Notes under the pieces: model-generated
Databases searched by the model: none
Told to the model about the DNA's origin: nothing
The model's input: only the letters and a program-made list of their open reading frames with translations
Shown here: positions 7,219 to 16,329 of the stretch, one piece after another
Layout of the letters: every line of letters begins with the position of its first letter
Position numbering within the stretch: the first letter of the stretch is position 1
NCBI RefSeq assembly: GCF_000430885.1
Contig: NZ_AUMW01000012.1
Location: 57,695 to 121,694, forward strand
Length of the DNA stretch: 64,000 nucleotides
Source: Desulfotruncus alcoholivorax DSM 16058
GTDB taxonomy: Bacteria > Bacillota > Desulfotomaculia > Desulfotomaculales > Desulfallaceae
Direction of reading: 5' to 3'
Translations under genes and position numbers: made by a program

Positions 7219-9159
7219 TTGATAAAGCTGGAGGCTGGTTTATCCCGCCTGAAAGAGTGCTATTTATTCACCCACTTGACTTATTCCATTCTTTCCGTTA
7301 CCTGTTTGTTAGAATGGCTAAAATCGACCCAAATGTTTTTCATTGATGGTTACATGTTTTTATGGGCAGCCTGCTTGATTATCATTCTTGCTTTGATTCC
7401 AGCCCAGCATGTTATCATTACCAAAACCTTTTTCCAGGACACAAAAAATTTAGTTTTATACAAAATCGCCTATACCGCCGCAATCTGCATTCTTTATATT
7501 CCCATTTTTACGGGCATATTTGCTGAAGGCAATCTTGGCGTTTTAATCATTGTGCCGGTGGTCCTTAATTCAATTATTTGCGGCACCGTTTACGGTTTGG
7601 CCACTTCCCTGGCCGTTGCCACGACTATGGCTTTTGTCAACAGTGCCAGAAACGAGTTTTTCCCGGAACTTATAACCAGCCACATCCTGACTCTGGCGGT
7701 GCTGGCCATAACCGCCTGGTTTATCGGTCAATCATTTGAATATATTAAAAATTTATTATACCAATTATCAGAAAGCGAAAGAGATCACCGGGACCTCCTC
7801 GATAAACTGGGCATAGCCACCCTTTACCTGGACAGCTCACATCAGATAATTGATGAGAACCAGTGTTTCAGAGATCTTATGGGCATTAAAGAGCATAATA
7901 GTTTGAGCTCGGAGCGAATAATTAATTATCACCTGCCATTTATTAAGGAGTATTTGAAGGACAATTCCGCACATTCTTTTAATGAAATTCCGGTATTTGG
8001 ACAAGCATGTGACAGCCTGGGCAATATACTCCCGGTGCAATGCGTGGCTTACCCGACCAATACAGACCTTAAAGACAAGAAAGGGTTAGTATTATGCATC
8101 AACGACATCTCCCTTTCTGAAAAGCTGGAAGAAGAAAAAATTAAAACAAATTTGTTTATTGATTTCCTTAACTCCGGCCTGATTCTGTCTGATGCCACAG
8201 GCAAAATAATTGAAATAAACCGCCAGGCCGAAGTATTGATGAACAAGTCGAAGGCGGAGGCCATCAACAACAATATGACAGATTTATTAACCAGTGTTGC
8301 GGGTAAACCACTCGACCCCACAGCGTTGAAAAAATCCGGGTTTGAAATACAACTGGACGGTAAAACATTGCTTGTTAACTGGGCTGACCTTCGCAAAAGC
8401 AGCGACAAAATAATCGGCAGCGCCTGCATTATCAATGATATAACGGATCAAAAAGAAATGGAAAGAAAGATGCACAGGTCGGCGACGCTTTCTGCCATTG
8501 GAGAGTTGGCTGCGGGGACGGCCCATGAAATTAGAAACCCCCTTACTTCAATCAGGGGTTTTCTCCAGTTTTTACTTGAGAAAAAAGACGCTAAAATCGG
8601 AAAATACGAAAGCTATTTTGCAATTATGCTTAATGAAGTTGACCGCATTAATACTATTATTACGGAATTTTTAAAGCTGGCCAAGCCGGAAAAGGTAAAG
8701 CTGAACCCTGTTAATTTAAACGATGTTGTTTTATCAATTTGGGAATTGCTAAAAAACGAAGCGCTGCTGAAAGATATCCAACTGGAACTGGCACTTGATC
8801 AAGCTTTAAACCCGATTATGGGCAATAGGGATATGCTTAAACAGGTTATCATCAATTTGGTTAGCAACGCCTTCCAGGCCACAGGCCCGGGAGGAACGGT
8901 ACAGGTTACCACATCCGCGGAAGAAAATGGCGCCATATTGCTTTCGGTACACGATAGCGGCCCGGGGATGGACGAATCAATTTTGGCCAAAATTTTTGAT
9001 CCATTCTTTACCACCAGGGACGAGGGGACAGGTCTGGGGCTGGCTATAACCAGTAAGATCGTTGATGATCATAATGCCATAATCAATGTGACCAGCAGCC
9101 CTTCCCAGGGCACCACCTTTTACGTCAAGTTTCCACCACCCGTGGATACGGCAGGCTGA
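7219..9159 (+). CDS. Membrane PAS-domain sensor histidine kinase of the agr module
   Basis: 646 aa, TTG start 9 nt after AGGAGG. About six membrane helices occupy residues ~15-175, followed by two PAS-like regions (~190-300 and ~305-415). The HisKA domain has His436 in [18 protein letters not shown], and the ATPase domain has [21 protein letters not shown] and GTGLGLAI. HisKA class with [16 protein letters not shown] resembles sporulation kinases (KinA-E type) that phosphorylate Spo0F, not the HPK10 class of AgrC. No response regulator is encoded nearby on this strand. The 3' end overlaps the convergent prmC by 40 bp. Role in pheromone sensing is inferred from the operon. Confidence 0.88.
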   Translation: MIKLEAGLSRLKECYLFTHLTYSILSVTCLLEWLKSTQMFFIDGYMFLWAACLIIILALIPAQHVIITKTFFQDTKNLVLYKIAYTAAICILYIPIFTGIFAEGNLGVLIIVPVVLNSIICGTVYGLATSLAVATTMAFVNSARNEFFPELITSHILTLAVLAITAWFIGQSFEYIKNLLYQLSESERDHRDLLDKLGIATLYLDSSHQIIDENQCFRDLMGIKEHNSLSSERIINYHLPFIKEYLKDNSAHSFNEIPVFGQACDSLGNILPVQCVAYPTNTDLKDKKGLVLCINDISLSEKLEEEKIKTNLFIDFLNSGLILSDATGKIIEINRQAEVLMNKSKAEAINNNMTDLLTSVAGKPLDPTALKKSGFEIQLDGKTLLVNWADLRKSSDKIIGSACIINDITDQKEMERKMHRSATLSAIGELAAGTAHEIRNPLTSIRGFLQFLLEKKDAKIGKYESYFAIMLNEVDRINTIITEFLKLAKPEKVKLNPVNLNDVVLSIWELLKNEALLKDIQLELALDQALNPIMGNRDMLKQVIINLVSNAFQATGPGGTVQVTTSAEENGAILLSVHDSGPGMDESILAKIFDPFFTTRDEGTGLGLAITSKIVDDHNAIINVTSSPSQGTTFYVKFPPPVDTAG

Positions 9160-10031
9160 GACAGGCGGGCCACAACAAGCCGGGGACGTCCTGCCAGGTC
9201 AGCCAGTATCCCGGAGTCCCACCGGGGTGCGGGAACCAGCGCCCGGGCAGGCTCTTCCTGCCCGGGCGTTATTTCCATTAACAGGTGTCCATTGACAGCC
9301 AACAGCATTTCGGACTGGGGCACCAGGCGGCGGTAATGGTCCAACCCGTCCTCCCCCCCGTCCAGTGCCAGTAATGGTTCATAATCGCGAACGTCCCGGG
9401 CCAGCCCGTTTATTTCTTCACGCGGTATGTAAGGTAAATTTGCGACAACCAGGGCGGCTGAGCCGGGCCTCAGCACCTCCAGCAGCGGAACCAGCAAATC
9501 CCCTGCATAAAACATAACCGGCACGTTGTGCCGCGCGGCGTTTTTTTGGGCAATTTCCAGGGCGGCAGGCGATATGTCGGTGGCATAAACAGTCGTACTT
9601 GGTGCTAAACGGCCCAGGCTGACAGCTATAGCCCCGCTGCCGGTTCCCACATCAACAGCCAGGCGGTTTCCCGCAGGCCAGCCGGCCAGAACGGCCAGGG
9701 CGTATTCCACCATTAGTTCCGTTTCCGTCCGGGGAATTAAAACATGGGGCCCGACCAAAAAATCAAGCCCCATAAATTCCTTGCTGCCGGTCAGGTAAGC
9801 CACCGGCTCTCCCCTGGCGCGCCGTTTAAGCAGGTCCCTGTACAGCCCGGCCTCTGCCATAGACAATTCCCGGCCCGGCTCCCGGTACAGGTAAACCCTG
9901 TCCCGGCCCAGCACGTGGGCCAGCAGGACCTCGGCATCAATTCTGGGTGCCGCCGCACCGCTTTCATCCATGCTTTTTTTCAGGCATTTTGTGGCGCGGA
10001 TCAGCGCTTCACCAATAGTTATAGCTCCCAT
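9120..10031 (-). CDS. prmC: Release factor glutamine N5-methyltransferase
   Basis: 303 aa. An N-terminal helical domain (to ~75) is followed by a Rossmann methyltransferase with VDVGTGSGAIAVSLG (SAM binding) and ANLPYIPREE; the NLPY form of the NPPY motif is common in Firmicutes. It methylates Gln of the GGQ motif in RF1/RF2. It follows prfA by 2 bp, the usual partner arrangement. Its last 40 bp overlap the end of the opposing kinase gene, an unusual tail-to-tail overlap. Confidence 0.95.
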   Translation of the reverse strand: MGAITIGEALIRATKCLKKSMDESGAAAPRIDAEVLLAHVLGRDRVYLYREPGRELSMAEAGLYRDLLKRRARGEPVAYLTGSKEFMGLDFLVGPHVLIPRTETELMVEYALAVLAGWPAGNRLAVDVGTGSGAIAVSLGRLAPSTTVYATDISPAALEIAQKNAARHNVPVMFYAGDLLVPLLEVLRPGSAALVVANLPYIPREEINGLARDVRDYEPLLALDGGEDGLDHYRRLVPQSEMLLAVNGHLLMEITPGQEEPARALVPAPRWDSGILADLAGRPRLVVARLSQPAVSTGGGNLT

Positions 10032-10033
10032 AC

Positions 10034-11110
10034 TTATTCCACCTGCTGCAGCTGCTCCGCTTGGTCGGTTGTCACCAACGCGTCCACAATTTCCTGAATA
10101 TTCCCCATCAGCGCATCCTGAAGACGGTGTAGGGTCAGCCCAATACGGTGGTCGGTAACCCGGTTCTGTGGAAAATTGTAGGTGCGAATTCGTTCGCTGC
10201 GGTCCCCTGACCCCACCTGGGATTTTCTGGTGCTGGCCATCTGCTGCTGCCGGTCCTGCTGCGCCTTGTCAAGCAGCCTGGCCCGCAGCACCCGCATGGC
10301 CTTTTCTTTATTTTTATGCTGGGATTTTTCGTCCTGGCAGGAGACAACAATACCTGAAGGTATATGGGTTATGCGTACCGCAGACTGAGTTGTGTTAACC
10401 GACTGGCCACCTGGACCAGTGGAGCAAAATACATCTATGCGCAGTTCATTCGGGTTAATTTCCACATCCACTTCCTCCGCTTCCGGCAGCACGGCCACGG
10501 TAGCGGCGGAGGTATGGATGCGCCCGCCTGATTCTGTGGTAGGCACCCGCTGCACCCGGTGCACTCCGCTTTCGAATTTCAACTGGCTGTATGCGCCTTT
10601 ACCTTCAATGACAAAGGTAATTTCCTTTAATCCGTTCAAGTCCGTCTCGTGGGCATCCATAATTTCGGTTCGCCAACCTTTTAGTTCAGCAAACCGGCTG
10701 TACATGCGAAAAAGGTCGGCTGCAAACAGCGCAGCCTCTTCCCCACCGGTACCGGCGCGGATTTCCATGATAACGTTCTTTTCATCATTGGGGTCCTTGG
10801 GCAATAAAAGGACTTTTAGTTTTTTTTCCAGGGCTTCTTTTTTTTCCTCCAACTCAGCTTGTTCAAGTTCGGCCAGTTCCCGCATCTCGGCATCCAGTTT
10901 ATCTTGAAGCATCTGTTTGATGTCATCAAGTTCAGCCGATGCCTGTTTGTATTCACGGTAAACAGAAACTATTTCGCTGAGTTCAGAATGTGCTTTGACA
11001 TATTGCTGCCAGCGCGCCTGTTCCCCGATAACGGCGGGATCGGCAATCAGTTCGCCCAGCTCCTCGTACTTTTTTTCCAGGCTGTCAAGCTTATCGAACA
11101 CTGACCTCAC
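10034..11110 (-). CDS. prfA: Peptide chain release factor 1
   Basis: 358 aa, normal RF1 length. GGQ lies in [19 protein letters not shown], and the C-terminal [15 protein letters not shown] block is typical. It terminates translation at UAA/UAG. I take the GTG at 11110 because AAAGGAAG lies 6 nt before it; this start overlaps the end of the DUF1385 gene by 20 bp, so the three genes DUF1385-prfA-prmC read as one operon. RF1 rather than RF2: no programmed frameshift site is present and the length and N-terminus fit RF1. Confidence 0.96.
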   Translation of the reverse strand: MRSVFDKLDSLEKKYEELGELIADPAVIGEQARWQQYVKAHSELSEIVSVYREYKQASAELDDIKQMLQDKLDAEMRELAELEQAELEEKKEALEKKLKVLLLPKDPNDEKNVIMEIRAGTGGEEAALFAADLFRMYSRFAELKGWRTEIMDAHETDLNGLKEITFVIEGKGAYSQLKFESGVHRVQRVPTTESGGRIHTSAATVAVLPEAEEVDVEINPNELRIDVFCSTGPGGQSVNTTQSAVRITHIPSGIVVSCQDEKSQHKNKEKAMRVLRARLLDKAQQDRQQQMASTRKSQVGSGDRSERIRTYNFPQNRVTDHRIGLTLHRLQDALMGNIQEIVDALVTTDQAEQLQQVE

Positions 11111-11978
11111 CCCTATCTTCCTTTAGCACGGCCTTTAAAGCAGTAATGGCCACCTCAACCATATTACCGTCGGGTTCTCCTGTGGTCAATTGTTGCACCC
11201 ATTTGCCGGGCGCAGCCAGTATGCAAAATATCATATTGTTTTGATACCGGGCCGAAGCTTTTAACAACTCATATGATATCCCGGCCACTACCGGCAACAA
11301 CAAAACGCGGGACAAAATGCGCCACCATAATACCTGTTCCCCCAGCATGGCGAAGACAAGGATACTCACCACCAGTACGATTAATAAGAAACTGGTGCCG
11401 CAGCGGGGATGGTAGGTGGAATAACGCTGCACACGCTCCACAGTTAATTCCTCACCGGCTTCATACGCGTTGATGACCTTGTGCTCTGCGCCATGATAAC
11501 AAAAAACCCGTTTGATATCATTCATCTGAGCAATTGCAACTACATACGCCAGAAAGACAGTAATCCTGATCAGTCCTTCCAGCAGGTTCTGTAAAATACT
11601 GCCGTGCACCCAGCGGTTGAGCAGATGGGCCGCCCCGGTGGGCACCACCACAAAGAGCAAAATAGCCAGCCCAAAGGCCAGGGCCATGGTGATGGCTATA
11701 TCGCGCGCTGTTAATTCCTCTTCTTCACCCTCCATGGCCTGGTTGGCGGAAAAGGACAACGCCTGCAACCCAACGATCAATGATTCAAAAAGAACTACGA
11801 CACCCCGTAGCATAGGCCACTTAAGCGGTTTGATGCGTGAAGTTATTGACGAAACAGGCTTGTGGTCGATAACTATGGTACTGTCAGGCCGGCGCACAGC
11901 CACGGCAAGCGCATCCGGACCGCGCATCATTACACCTTCAATGACGGCCTGCCCCCCGTAATTAAATTCAGGGCGCAT
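11091..11978 (-). CDS. DUF1385 membrane protein (YqhQ-like)
   Basis: 295 aa from the ATG at 11978 (AGGAAG 8 nt upstream). [21 protein letters not shown] is the signature start of DUF1385 proteins, and four or so hydrophobic helices follow in residues ~110-230, with a conserved [25 protein letters not shown] block. The family is widespread in anaerobic Firmicutes and often lies between rpmE and prfA as here. Biochemical function is unknown; a metal-dependent role is suggested only by the conserved His/Glu cluster. Confidence 0.88.
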   Translation of the reverse strand: MRPEFNYGGQAVIEGVMMRGPDALAVAVRRPDSTIVIDHKPVSSITSRIKPLKWPMLRGVVVLFESLIVGLQALSFSANQAMEGEEEELTARDIAITMALAFGLAILLFVVVPTGAAHLLNRWVHGSILQNLLEGLIRITVFLAYVVAIAQMNDIKRVFCYHGAEHKVINAYEAGEELTVERVQRYSTYHPRCGTSFLLIVLVVSILVFAMLGEQVLWWRILSRVLLLPVVAGISYELLKASARYQNNMIFCILAAPGKWVQQLTTGEPDGNMVEVAITALKAVLKEDRGEVSVR

Positions 11979-11998
11979 AATTATCACTTCCTATAATT

Positions 11999-12136
11999 GG
12001 GGACATTCCTCCGGCCCTAAAATCCCGACCCTAAAAAGGAGGTGTGTCCCCTTTCTCCAATTGGGGACATTCCTCGAAGAGGTGTGTCCCCTTTCTCCAA
12101 TTGGGGACATTCCTCGAAGAGGTGTGTCCCCTTTCC
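11999..12136. repeat. Tandem GGGGACA hairpins, family B copy 1 (three units)
   Basis: Three consecutive units of GGGGACATTCCTC...GAGGTGTGTCCCCTTTC. Each can fold as a hairpin closed by GGGGACA/TGTCCCC and ends in a short T run. The second and third units are identical. Between rpmE and DUF1385 they may terminate or pause transcription. Related sites lie at 21608, 40783, 44247, 50759 and 55463. Confidence 0.75.
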
Positions 12137-12174
12137 TTAATAAAAAAGCAGAGCACCCGCCCTGCCTGAACAGC

Positions 12175-12375
12175 TTATTTTAAGCCGTATTTTTTGCGGA
12201 ACTTTTCCGCCCGGCCGCCTGTTTCTACAGTTCGCTGTGAACCGGTGTAAAACGGGTGGCATTTGGAGCAAATTTCAACCTTGATCTCATTTTTGGTGGA
12301 CCCGGTGATAAATGTTTCTCCACATACACAGGTTACTTTAGCTTCATGGTACTTGGGATGGATTTTCTCCTTCAA
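12175..12375 (-). CDS. rpmE: Ribosomal protein bL31, zinc-binding form
   Basis: 66 aa. [20 protein letters not shown] and [10 protein letters not shown] give the Cys pairs of the C+ (zinc) form of L31. The C-terminus [14 protein letters not shown] is normal. Gene order rho...rpmE...prfA matches Bacillus. A ~77-nt leader runs from the promoter at 12459-12487. Confidence 0.97.
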   Translation of the reverse strand: MKEKIHPKYHEAKVTCVCGETFITGSTKNEIKVEICSKCHPFYTGSQRTVETGGRAEKFRKKYGLK

Positions 12376-12458
12376 AAGAGTTCACCTCTTTCCGGTCAAG
12401 ATATATATTGGCAAAACAGCCGGTAGGACCGTGTTTTCCCTGGTGCGAACACTAAACA

Positions 12459-12487
12459 ATTATAGCATAACGACCTTATTCAGGCAA
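12459..12487 (-). promoter_or_regulatory. Sigma-A type promoter for rpmE
   Basis: Minus strand: -35 TTGCCT (12482-12487), 17-bp spacer, -10 TATAAT (12459-12464), with a TG one base upstream of the -10 (extended -10). It points at rpmE, about 75 nt from its start codon. Confidence 0.65.
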
Positions 12488-12540
12488 GAATTATTACTCA
12501 TTTTAACCAGTGTTGCTTTGTTCCAAACTGCCATGCTTCG

Positions 12541-12549
12541 TGGTATAAT
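12541..12549 (+). promoter_or_regulatory. Extended -10 promoter candidate for the HD-GYP gene
   Basis: TGGTATAAT on the plus strand, a perfect extended -10 element about 115 nt before the TTG start at 12663. The best -35 (TTGTTC) is at a poor 20-bp spacing, so recognition would rely on the extended -10. Confidence 0.4.
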
Positions 12550-12662
12550 TAACCAAGTTATTATCCAACCTGAAAAATTGTGGTCAGGAGGGCCGGTGTT
12601 CCCACATACGTTTTCATTGATATGCTGGTGCCGCGTTAGCGACGCCCGGGAGGTTTTTTGAG

Positions 12663-13778
12663 TTGCAAATTGCCCCGGAACATTTACAAACACTATTGGA
12701 AACAAGCAGGCTGCTCAATTCCCAGCTGGAGCTTTCCAACCTGCTGGACCTGGTGCTGGAAAAAGCCATTGGGGTTGTTGAGGCGGAGGCCGGGACGTTG
12801 TGGATGGTAGAGGAGGACGGCTATCTTGTCCCCATTGTGGCCCGCGGCCCGAAGGCGGACGGGCTTAAGGGCCTTAAACTTAAACCGGGGGAAGGGATGG
12901 CCGGCCAGGTTGTGGCCAACAATGAGCCCAAGCTGGTTGAGGATGTGAGCAAGGACCCCAACTGGGCCAAACGTTTTGATGATTCCACAGGATTTGTTAC
13001 CCGCTCTTTGCTGGGCATTCCATTAATGGCCCGCAATAAGGTAATTGGCTGCCTGCAGTTTGTTAATAAAAAGGATGGGGGATTCTTTTCCAAAATGGAC
13101 ATGGAGTTGGCCATGGCTTTTGCCGGCCAGGCCGCCATATCAATGGATAACAGCAGGATGTATACCTGGCAGCGCACTCTCATGCACAGCCTGCTTACGG
13201 TGATGGCTTCCGCCTTGGACGCCAGAGATCCCTATACCGCCGGCCATTCGGAAAGGGTTTGCCGTTACTCGGTGCTTACAGGCAAAGAGATGGGTATGAC
13301 GACGGAGGAATTGGAGCACCTGGAGCGGGCGGCATTGCTGCACGATATCGGCAAAATCGGAGTGCGGGACAATGTTTTGCTCAAACAGGGGCCTCTGGAT
13401 ATAGACGAGTGGATGGCCATGAAAAGCCACGCCGAGCTGGGGGCAAAAATACTGGCCAACGTTGAGCCGCACCACCTGGCTGGGAAGCTGCACGAAGGAG
13501 CGCTGTGCCACCAGGAAAAGTACGATGGGACCGGATATCCCAACGGCTTGAAAGGAGAAGAAATACCTCTGGTGGCGCGGATAATCGCCGTAGCCGACAC
13601 TTTTGACGCCATAACCACAGACCGGCCTTACCGCAAGGGATCTCCCTTCGCAGCCGCGCTAAGGGAAATCAACCGTTGCGCCGGGACCCATTTCGACCCG
13701 GAGGTGGCTAAAGTATTTATTACCGCCATGGCCAGAGAATATAACGTTAACATGGATGAAACCGGGCCTGCTGAATAG
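12663..13778 (+). CDS. GAF-HD-GYP cyclic-di-GMP phosphodiesterase
   Basis: 371 aa, TTG start 9 nt after GGGAGG. The N-terminal GAF domain covers about residues 10-155 (LLETSRLLNSQLELSNLLDLV). The HD-GYP domain covers ~180-355, with HSERVCRYS, HDIGKIGV (His227-Asp228), then CHQEKYDGTGYPNGLKGEEI and ADTFDAITTDRPYRKG. This complete HD-GYP motif set implies hydrolysis of c-di-GMP, controlled by a ligand of the GAF domain. No receiver domain or membrane helix is present, so it acts in the cytoplasm. Ligand unknown. Confidence 0.9.
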   Translation: MQIAPEHLQTLLETSRLLNSQLELSNLLDLVLEKAIGVVEAEAGTLWMVEEDGYLVPIVARGPKADGLKGLKLKPGEGMAGQVVANNEPKLVEDVSKDPNWAKRFDDSTGFVTRSLLGIPLMARNKVIGCLQFVNKKDGGFFSKMDMELAMAFAGQAAISMDNSRMYTWQRTLMHSLLTVMASALDARDPYTAGHSERVCRYSVLTGKEMGMTTEELEHLERAALLHDIGKIGVRDNVLLKQGPLDIDEWMAMKSHAELGAKILANVEPHHLAGKLHEGALCHQEKYDGTGYPNGLKGEEIPLVARIIAVADTFDAITTDRPYRKGSPFAAALREINRCAGTHFDPEVAKVFITAMAREYNVNMDETGPAE

Positions 13779-13785
13779 GCACGCC

Positions 13786-13866
13786 TCAGGAGTCAGGAAT
13801 CAGGAGTCAGAATACTTCGGGATAAAAAGCCGTTCTCCAATTCTGACTCCTGGCTCCTGACTCCTG
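13786..13866. repeat. Palindromic intergenic repeat, family A copy 3
   Basis: Left arm TCAGGAGTCAGGAATCAGG, internal ATACTTCGGGATAAAAAGCCG, right arm TTCTGACTCCTGGCTCCTGA. This copy has the cleanest pairing arms of the family. It lies between the convergent HD-GYP and DUF3307 genes. Confidence 0.75.
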
Positions 13867-13872
13867 TTTTTC

Positions 13873-13906
13873 ATGGGAACATTTCTGAAAAGGTACGTCC
13901 CCTTCC
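13873..13906. repeat. Degenerate family B hairpin half
   Basis: ATGGGAACATTTCTGAAAAGGTACGTCCCCTT-like degenerate copy of the GGGGACAT...GTGTCCCC hairpin directly after family A copy 3. Confidence 0.4.
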
Positions 13907-13914
13907 CTTTATAT

Positions 13915-14250
13915 TCACAACAACGTGGCCACGGCGAGTACGACAATATGCCAGGCCTGGTCAACGGCAACGTTAAGCCACATCACGTCTTTGGCGCCGG
14001 TTACCCTTCCGGTCCAAAAGTAAATAAAAGCCCTCCGGTCCAACAAGCAATGGGTCAGAAAGATAAAGCCCACGGCAGGCAGGGACAGCCCCCCGCCACC
14101 GAGAGACAGCAGATAAACACAAAAAGTGTAGACCGCCGAGTGAACCAAAAGTGGCACCCACTTCGTTGCTTTACCCTCCGCCATCCAGCGTGTCTGAAAA
14201 ATAAAATCCCCAACCAGGTGACCAACCAGCAGCCAGGTAAAAAGGTTCAT
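13915..14250 (-). CDS. DUF3307 membrane protein
   Basis: 111 aa, three to four hydrophobic helices. The start MNLFTWLLVGHLVGDFIFQT with its His and Asp in a helix, and the FLTHCLLDRRAF block, are characteristic of DUF3307. Its ATG overlaps the stop of the cyclase gene (ATGA), so it is translationally coupled to it. The family function is unknown; coupling with a cyclase gene suggests a signalling partner, but that is inference only. Confidence 0.75.
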   Translation of the reverse strand: MNLFTWLLVGHLVGDFIFQTRWMAEGKATKWVPLLVHSAVYTFCVYLLSLGGGGLSLPAVGFIFLTHCLLDRRAFIYFWTGRVTGAKDVMWLNVAVDQAWHIVVLAVATLL

Positions 14251-16115
14251 GCCCGGTCTCCCTCTCGTGCAATTTCAGTTACTATTGTATAAACTCCTAT
14301 TGGATCGGTAAACCCTTTGACTTCTGCGTGGCCCAAATGCCGCAGTTGCCAGGGAAGCTGCCGTGCCCCTCCCTCGCCCAGCATTTTTACCGTGCGTTCA
14401 CTAATAACAATCAATGTGCCGAAGGTTTTGGTCAAACCCTCAACCCTGGAGGCCAGGTTTACATCCTCGCCGATTACTGTATAGTCCATCCGCTCGGGAC
14501 TGCCCACGTTGCCCACCAGCACACTACCGGAATTCATCCCTACGCCGATATTAAGGGGGGGCTCGCCCTTCGCCGCCCACTCATCGTTCAGCTTGCCGAT
14601 GGCATCTTGTATTTCCACTGCCGTTCTGATAGCCCGCTCAATATGGTCCGGGTAATAAACCGGCGCGCCAAAAAAGGCCATTAGCCCGTCCCCCAGGTAT
14701 TTATCCAATGTTCCCCCATTGCGGAAGATAATTTCGGTCATGGCGGTTAAATATTCATTCAGCCGGCTGACAACTTGCTCCGGGGCCTTGTTTTCACTGT
14801 AAGCTGTGAACCCCCGGATGTCGCAGAAGATAATCGTGATGGTAACCCGCCTGCCGCCCAGCTTTAATTCCCCGGAATTGTTCATAAGCTCTTCCACAAC
14901 ACCTGCGGAGACATAGCGGCTGAACATGGCCCTGGTCCGCCGGCGCGCCACTTCAGCCTGCACAAAGTCGGCAGCGGTCATTACGCCATAGGTCATGAAT
15001 ATCAGTACCAGGGGTGCAGCCACATTCAGCCATAGCAGGTAATAGGACCATAAGCCGTAAACAATACCGACGACCACAGCCACCATGGCCAGCGCCCCGG
15101 CCAGCCCCAGCCAGGGGCCGCGGCCGCTGACCGCCAGGGTGGACAGGATGCCCACCAGTACCAGGAATAATAAGTTAATCCCGGGCGATACCCGGCGGTA
15201 CCAGCGCCCGTCCAGGAAACTCTGCACCACCGCGGCATGGATCTCCACTCCAGGAGTTTCCAATGCCCCACTGAGAATAAGGTTGGAGGTTGTGTATGGC
15301 GTTGGGTAGCTGTCCTTGGATATCGACGCTGTCGGCCCGATCAGGATAATTTTATCTTTGAACTCCGAGGCTGGGTATTTTCCGCCCACCACATCGGCAT
15401 AACTATAAGTTTTAAAAGTGCGCTGCGGCCCCCAAAATTCCGGCATGGCCTGGTTGAGTTTATTTAATGGTATCGACCTTCCGACCACAGTCAGCAGCCC
15501 CGGGGTATATTTGATATTGGTCGGTTTAAGGTTAACCGCCGTAAGGGCTGTGGCCAGACCCAAAGAAGGAAATGGCATTTCAAAGGTGTTTACATCCACC
15601 GCTGTTATATGTCGAACCACCCCGTCAGGGTCGGTCGGTGTGTTAACGAAACCCAACCCCGCGGCCCCCGCCATAATTTCCGGGCACGGTGGTTGAAAAA
15701 CCTGTTCAACTTGCCCGGACGCCTGGTCAAACACAAATTGACTGGCTAAAACGACCCTCCCGTGCCGGGCTATCGCTTCACCCAAAGCGGCATCTTCCCC
15801 GGGCTTGGTAGGCACGTCAAAGGTCAGGTCAAAAGCAACGGCTTTGGCTTCCCGGAGTTTTTCCAGCAATTGCGCGTGTACGGTCCTGGGCCAGGCCGGG
15901 GGTCCCAGCTTTTGATAAGATGCCTCGTCCATACCAATGATTACCACCTGCCGGCCGGGATCCCGCACCCCGCGCAAGCGGAACCAGGAATCGTACATCG
16001 CCATTTCCAAGCGGTCGAAAACCCCCAGCAGCACCCCGATTCCAGAAATAGCTAAAATTACTAAGGCAATAAACCATTTGTTTTTGTTTATTTTTTCATT
16101 GGTGACGCTATTCAT
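14247..16115 (-). CDS. CHASE2-domain class III adenylate/guanylate cyclase
   Basis: 622 aa. One N-terminal helix (~17-35), then an extracellular CHASE2 sensor (~40-330) with VVIIGMDEASYQKLGPPAWPR and FKDKIILIGPTASISKD. Three helices follow (~335-400), then a class III cyclase domain (~430-600): VTITIIFCDIRGFTAYSE carries the metal-binding Asp, and DKYLGDGLMAFFGAP and NIGVGMNSGSVLVGNVG follow. Such proteins make cAMP (or cGMP) in response to an external signal. Substrate choice is not decided from the sequence. It is unusual but not unknown in Clostridia. Confidence 0.92.
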   Translation of the reverse strand: MNSVTNEKINKNKWFIALVILAISGIGVLLGVFDRLEMAMYDSWFRLRGVRDPGRQVVIIGMDEASYQKLGPPAWPRTVHAQLLEKLREAKAVAFDLTFDVPTKPGEDAALGEAIARHGRVVLASQFVFDQASGQVEQVFQPPCPEIMAGAAGLGFVNTPTDPDGVVRHITAVDVNTFEMPFPSLGLATALTAVNLKPTNIKYTPGLLTVVGRSIPLNKLNQAMPEFWGPQRTFKTYSYADVVGGKYPASEFKDKIILIGPTASISKDSYPTPYTTSNLILSGALETPGVEIHAAVVQSFLDGRWYRRVSPGINLLFLVLVGILSTLAVSGRGPWLGLAGALAMVAVVVGIVYGLWSYYLLWLNVAAPLVLIFMTYGVMTAADFVQAEVARRRTRAMFSRYVSAGVVEELMNNSGELKLGGRRVTITIIFCDIRGFTAYSENKAPEQVVSRLNEYLTAMTEIIFRNGGTLDKYLGDGLMAFFGAPVYYPDHIERAIRTAVEIQDAIGKLNDEWAAKGEPPLNIGVGMNSGSVLVGNVGSPERMDYTVIGEDVNLASRVEGLTKTFGTLIVISERTVKMLGEGGARQLPWQLRHLGHAEVKGFTDPIGVYTIVTEIAREGDRA

Positions 16116-16329
16116 GCACTCATCCTTTTTTTACCATGATTGTAACAATTATATTATTGCTACCGCCAAAAAGGGACGGGGATTTACAATAACCTTGCTT
16201 TTGCCCTTCAATTTTCACTCCCCCAATGATTTTATAATTAGGTACTTTATTCAATGGCAGCATAGATAATCCTTCATGTTTTGTCAAACCATACCAAAAA
16301 ATTTATATACTTCTGGTCAAATAAGAAAT

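Noticed and set aside
10034..11110. RF2 identity for the release factor gene
   Set aside because: No programmed frameshift site; length and N-terminus fit RF1, and prmC neighbour is typical of prfA.
11999..12136. CRISPR-like array of three near-identical units
   Set aside because: Only three short units, internally palindromic, with no spacers; part of the dispersed family B hairpins.
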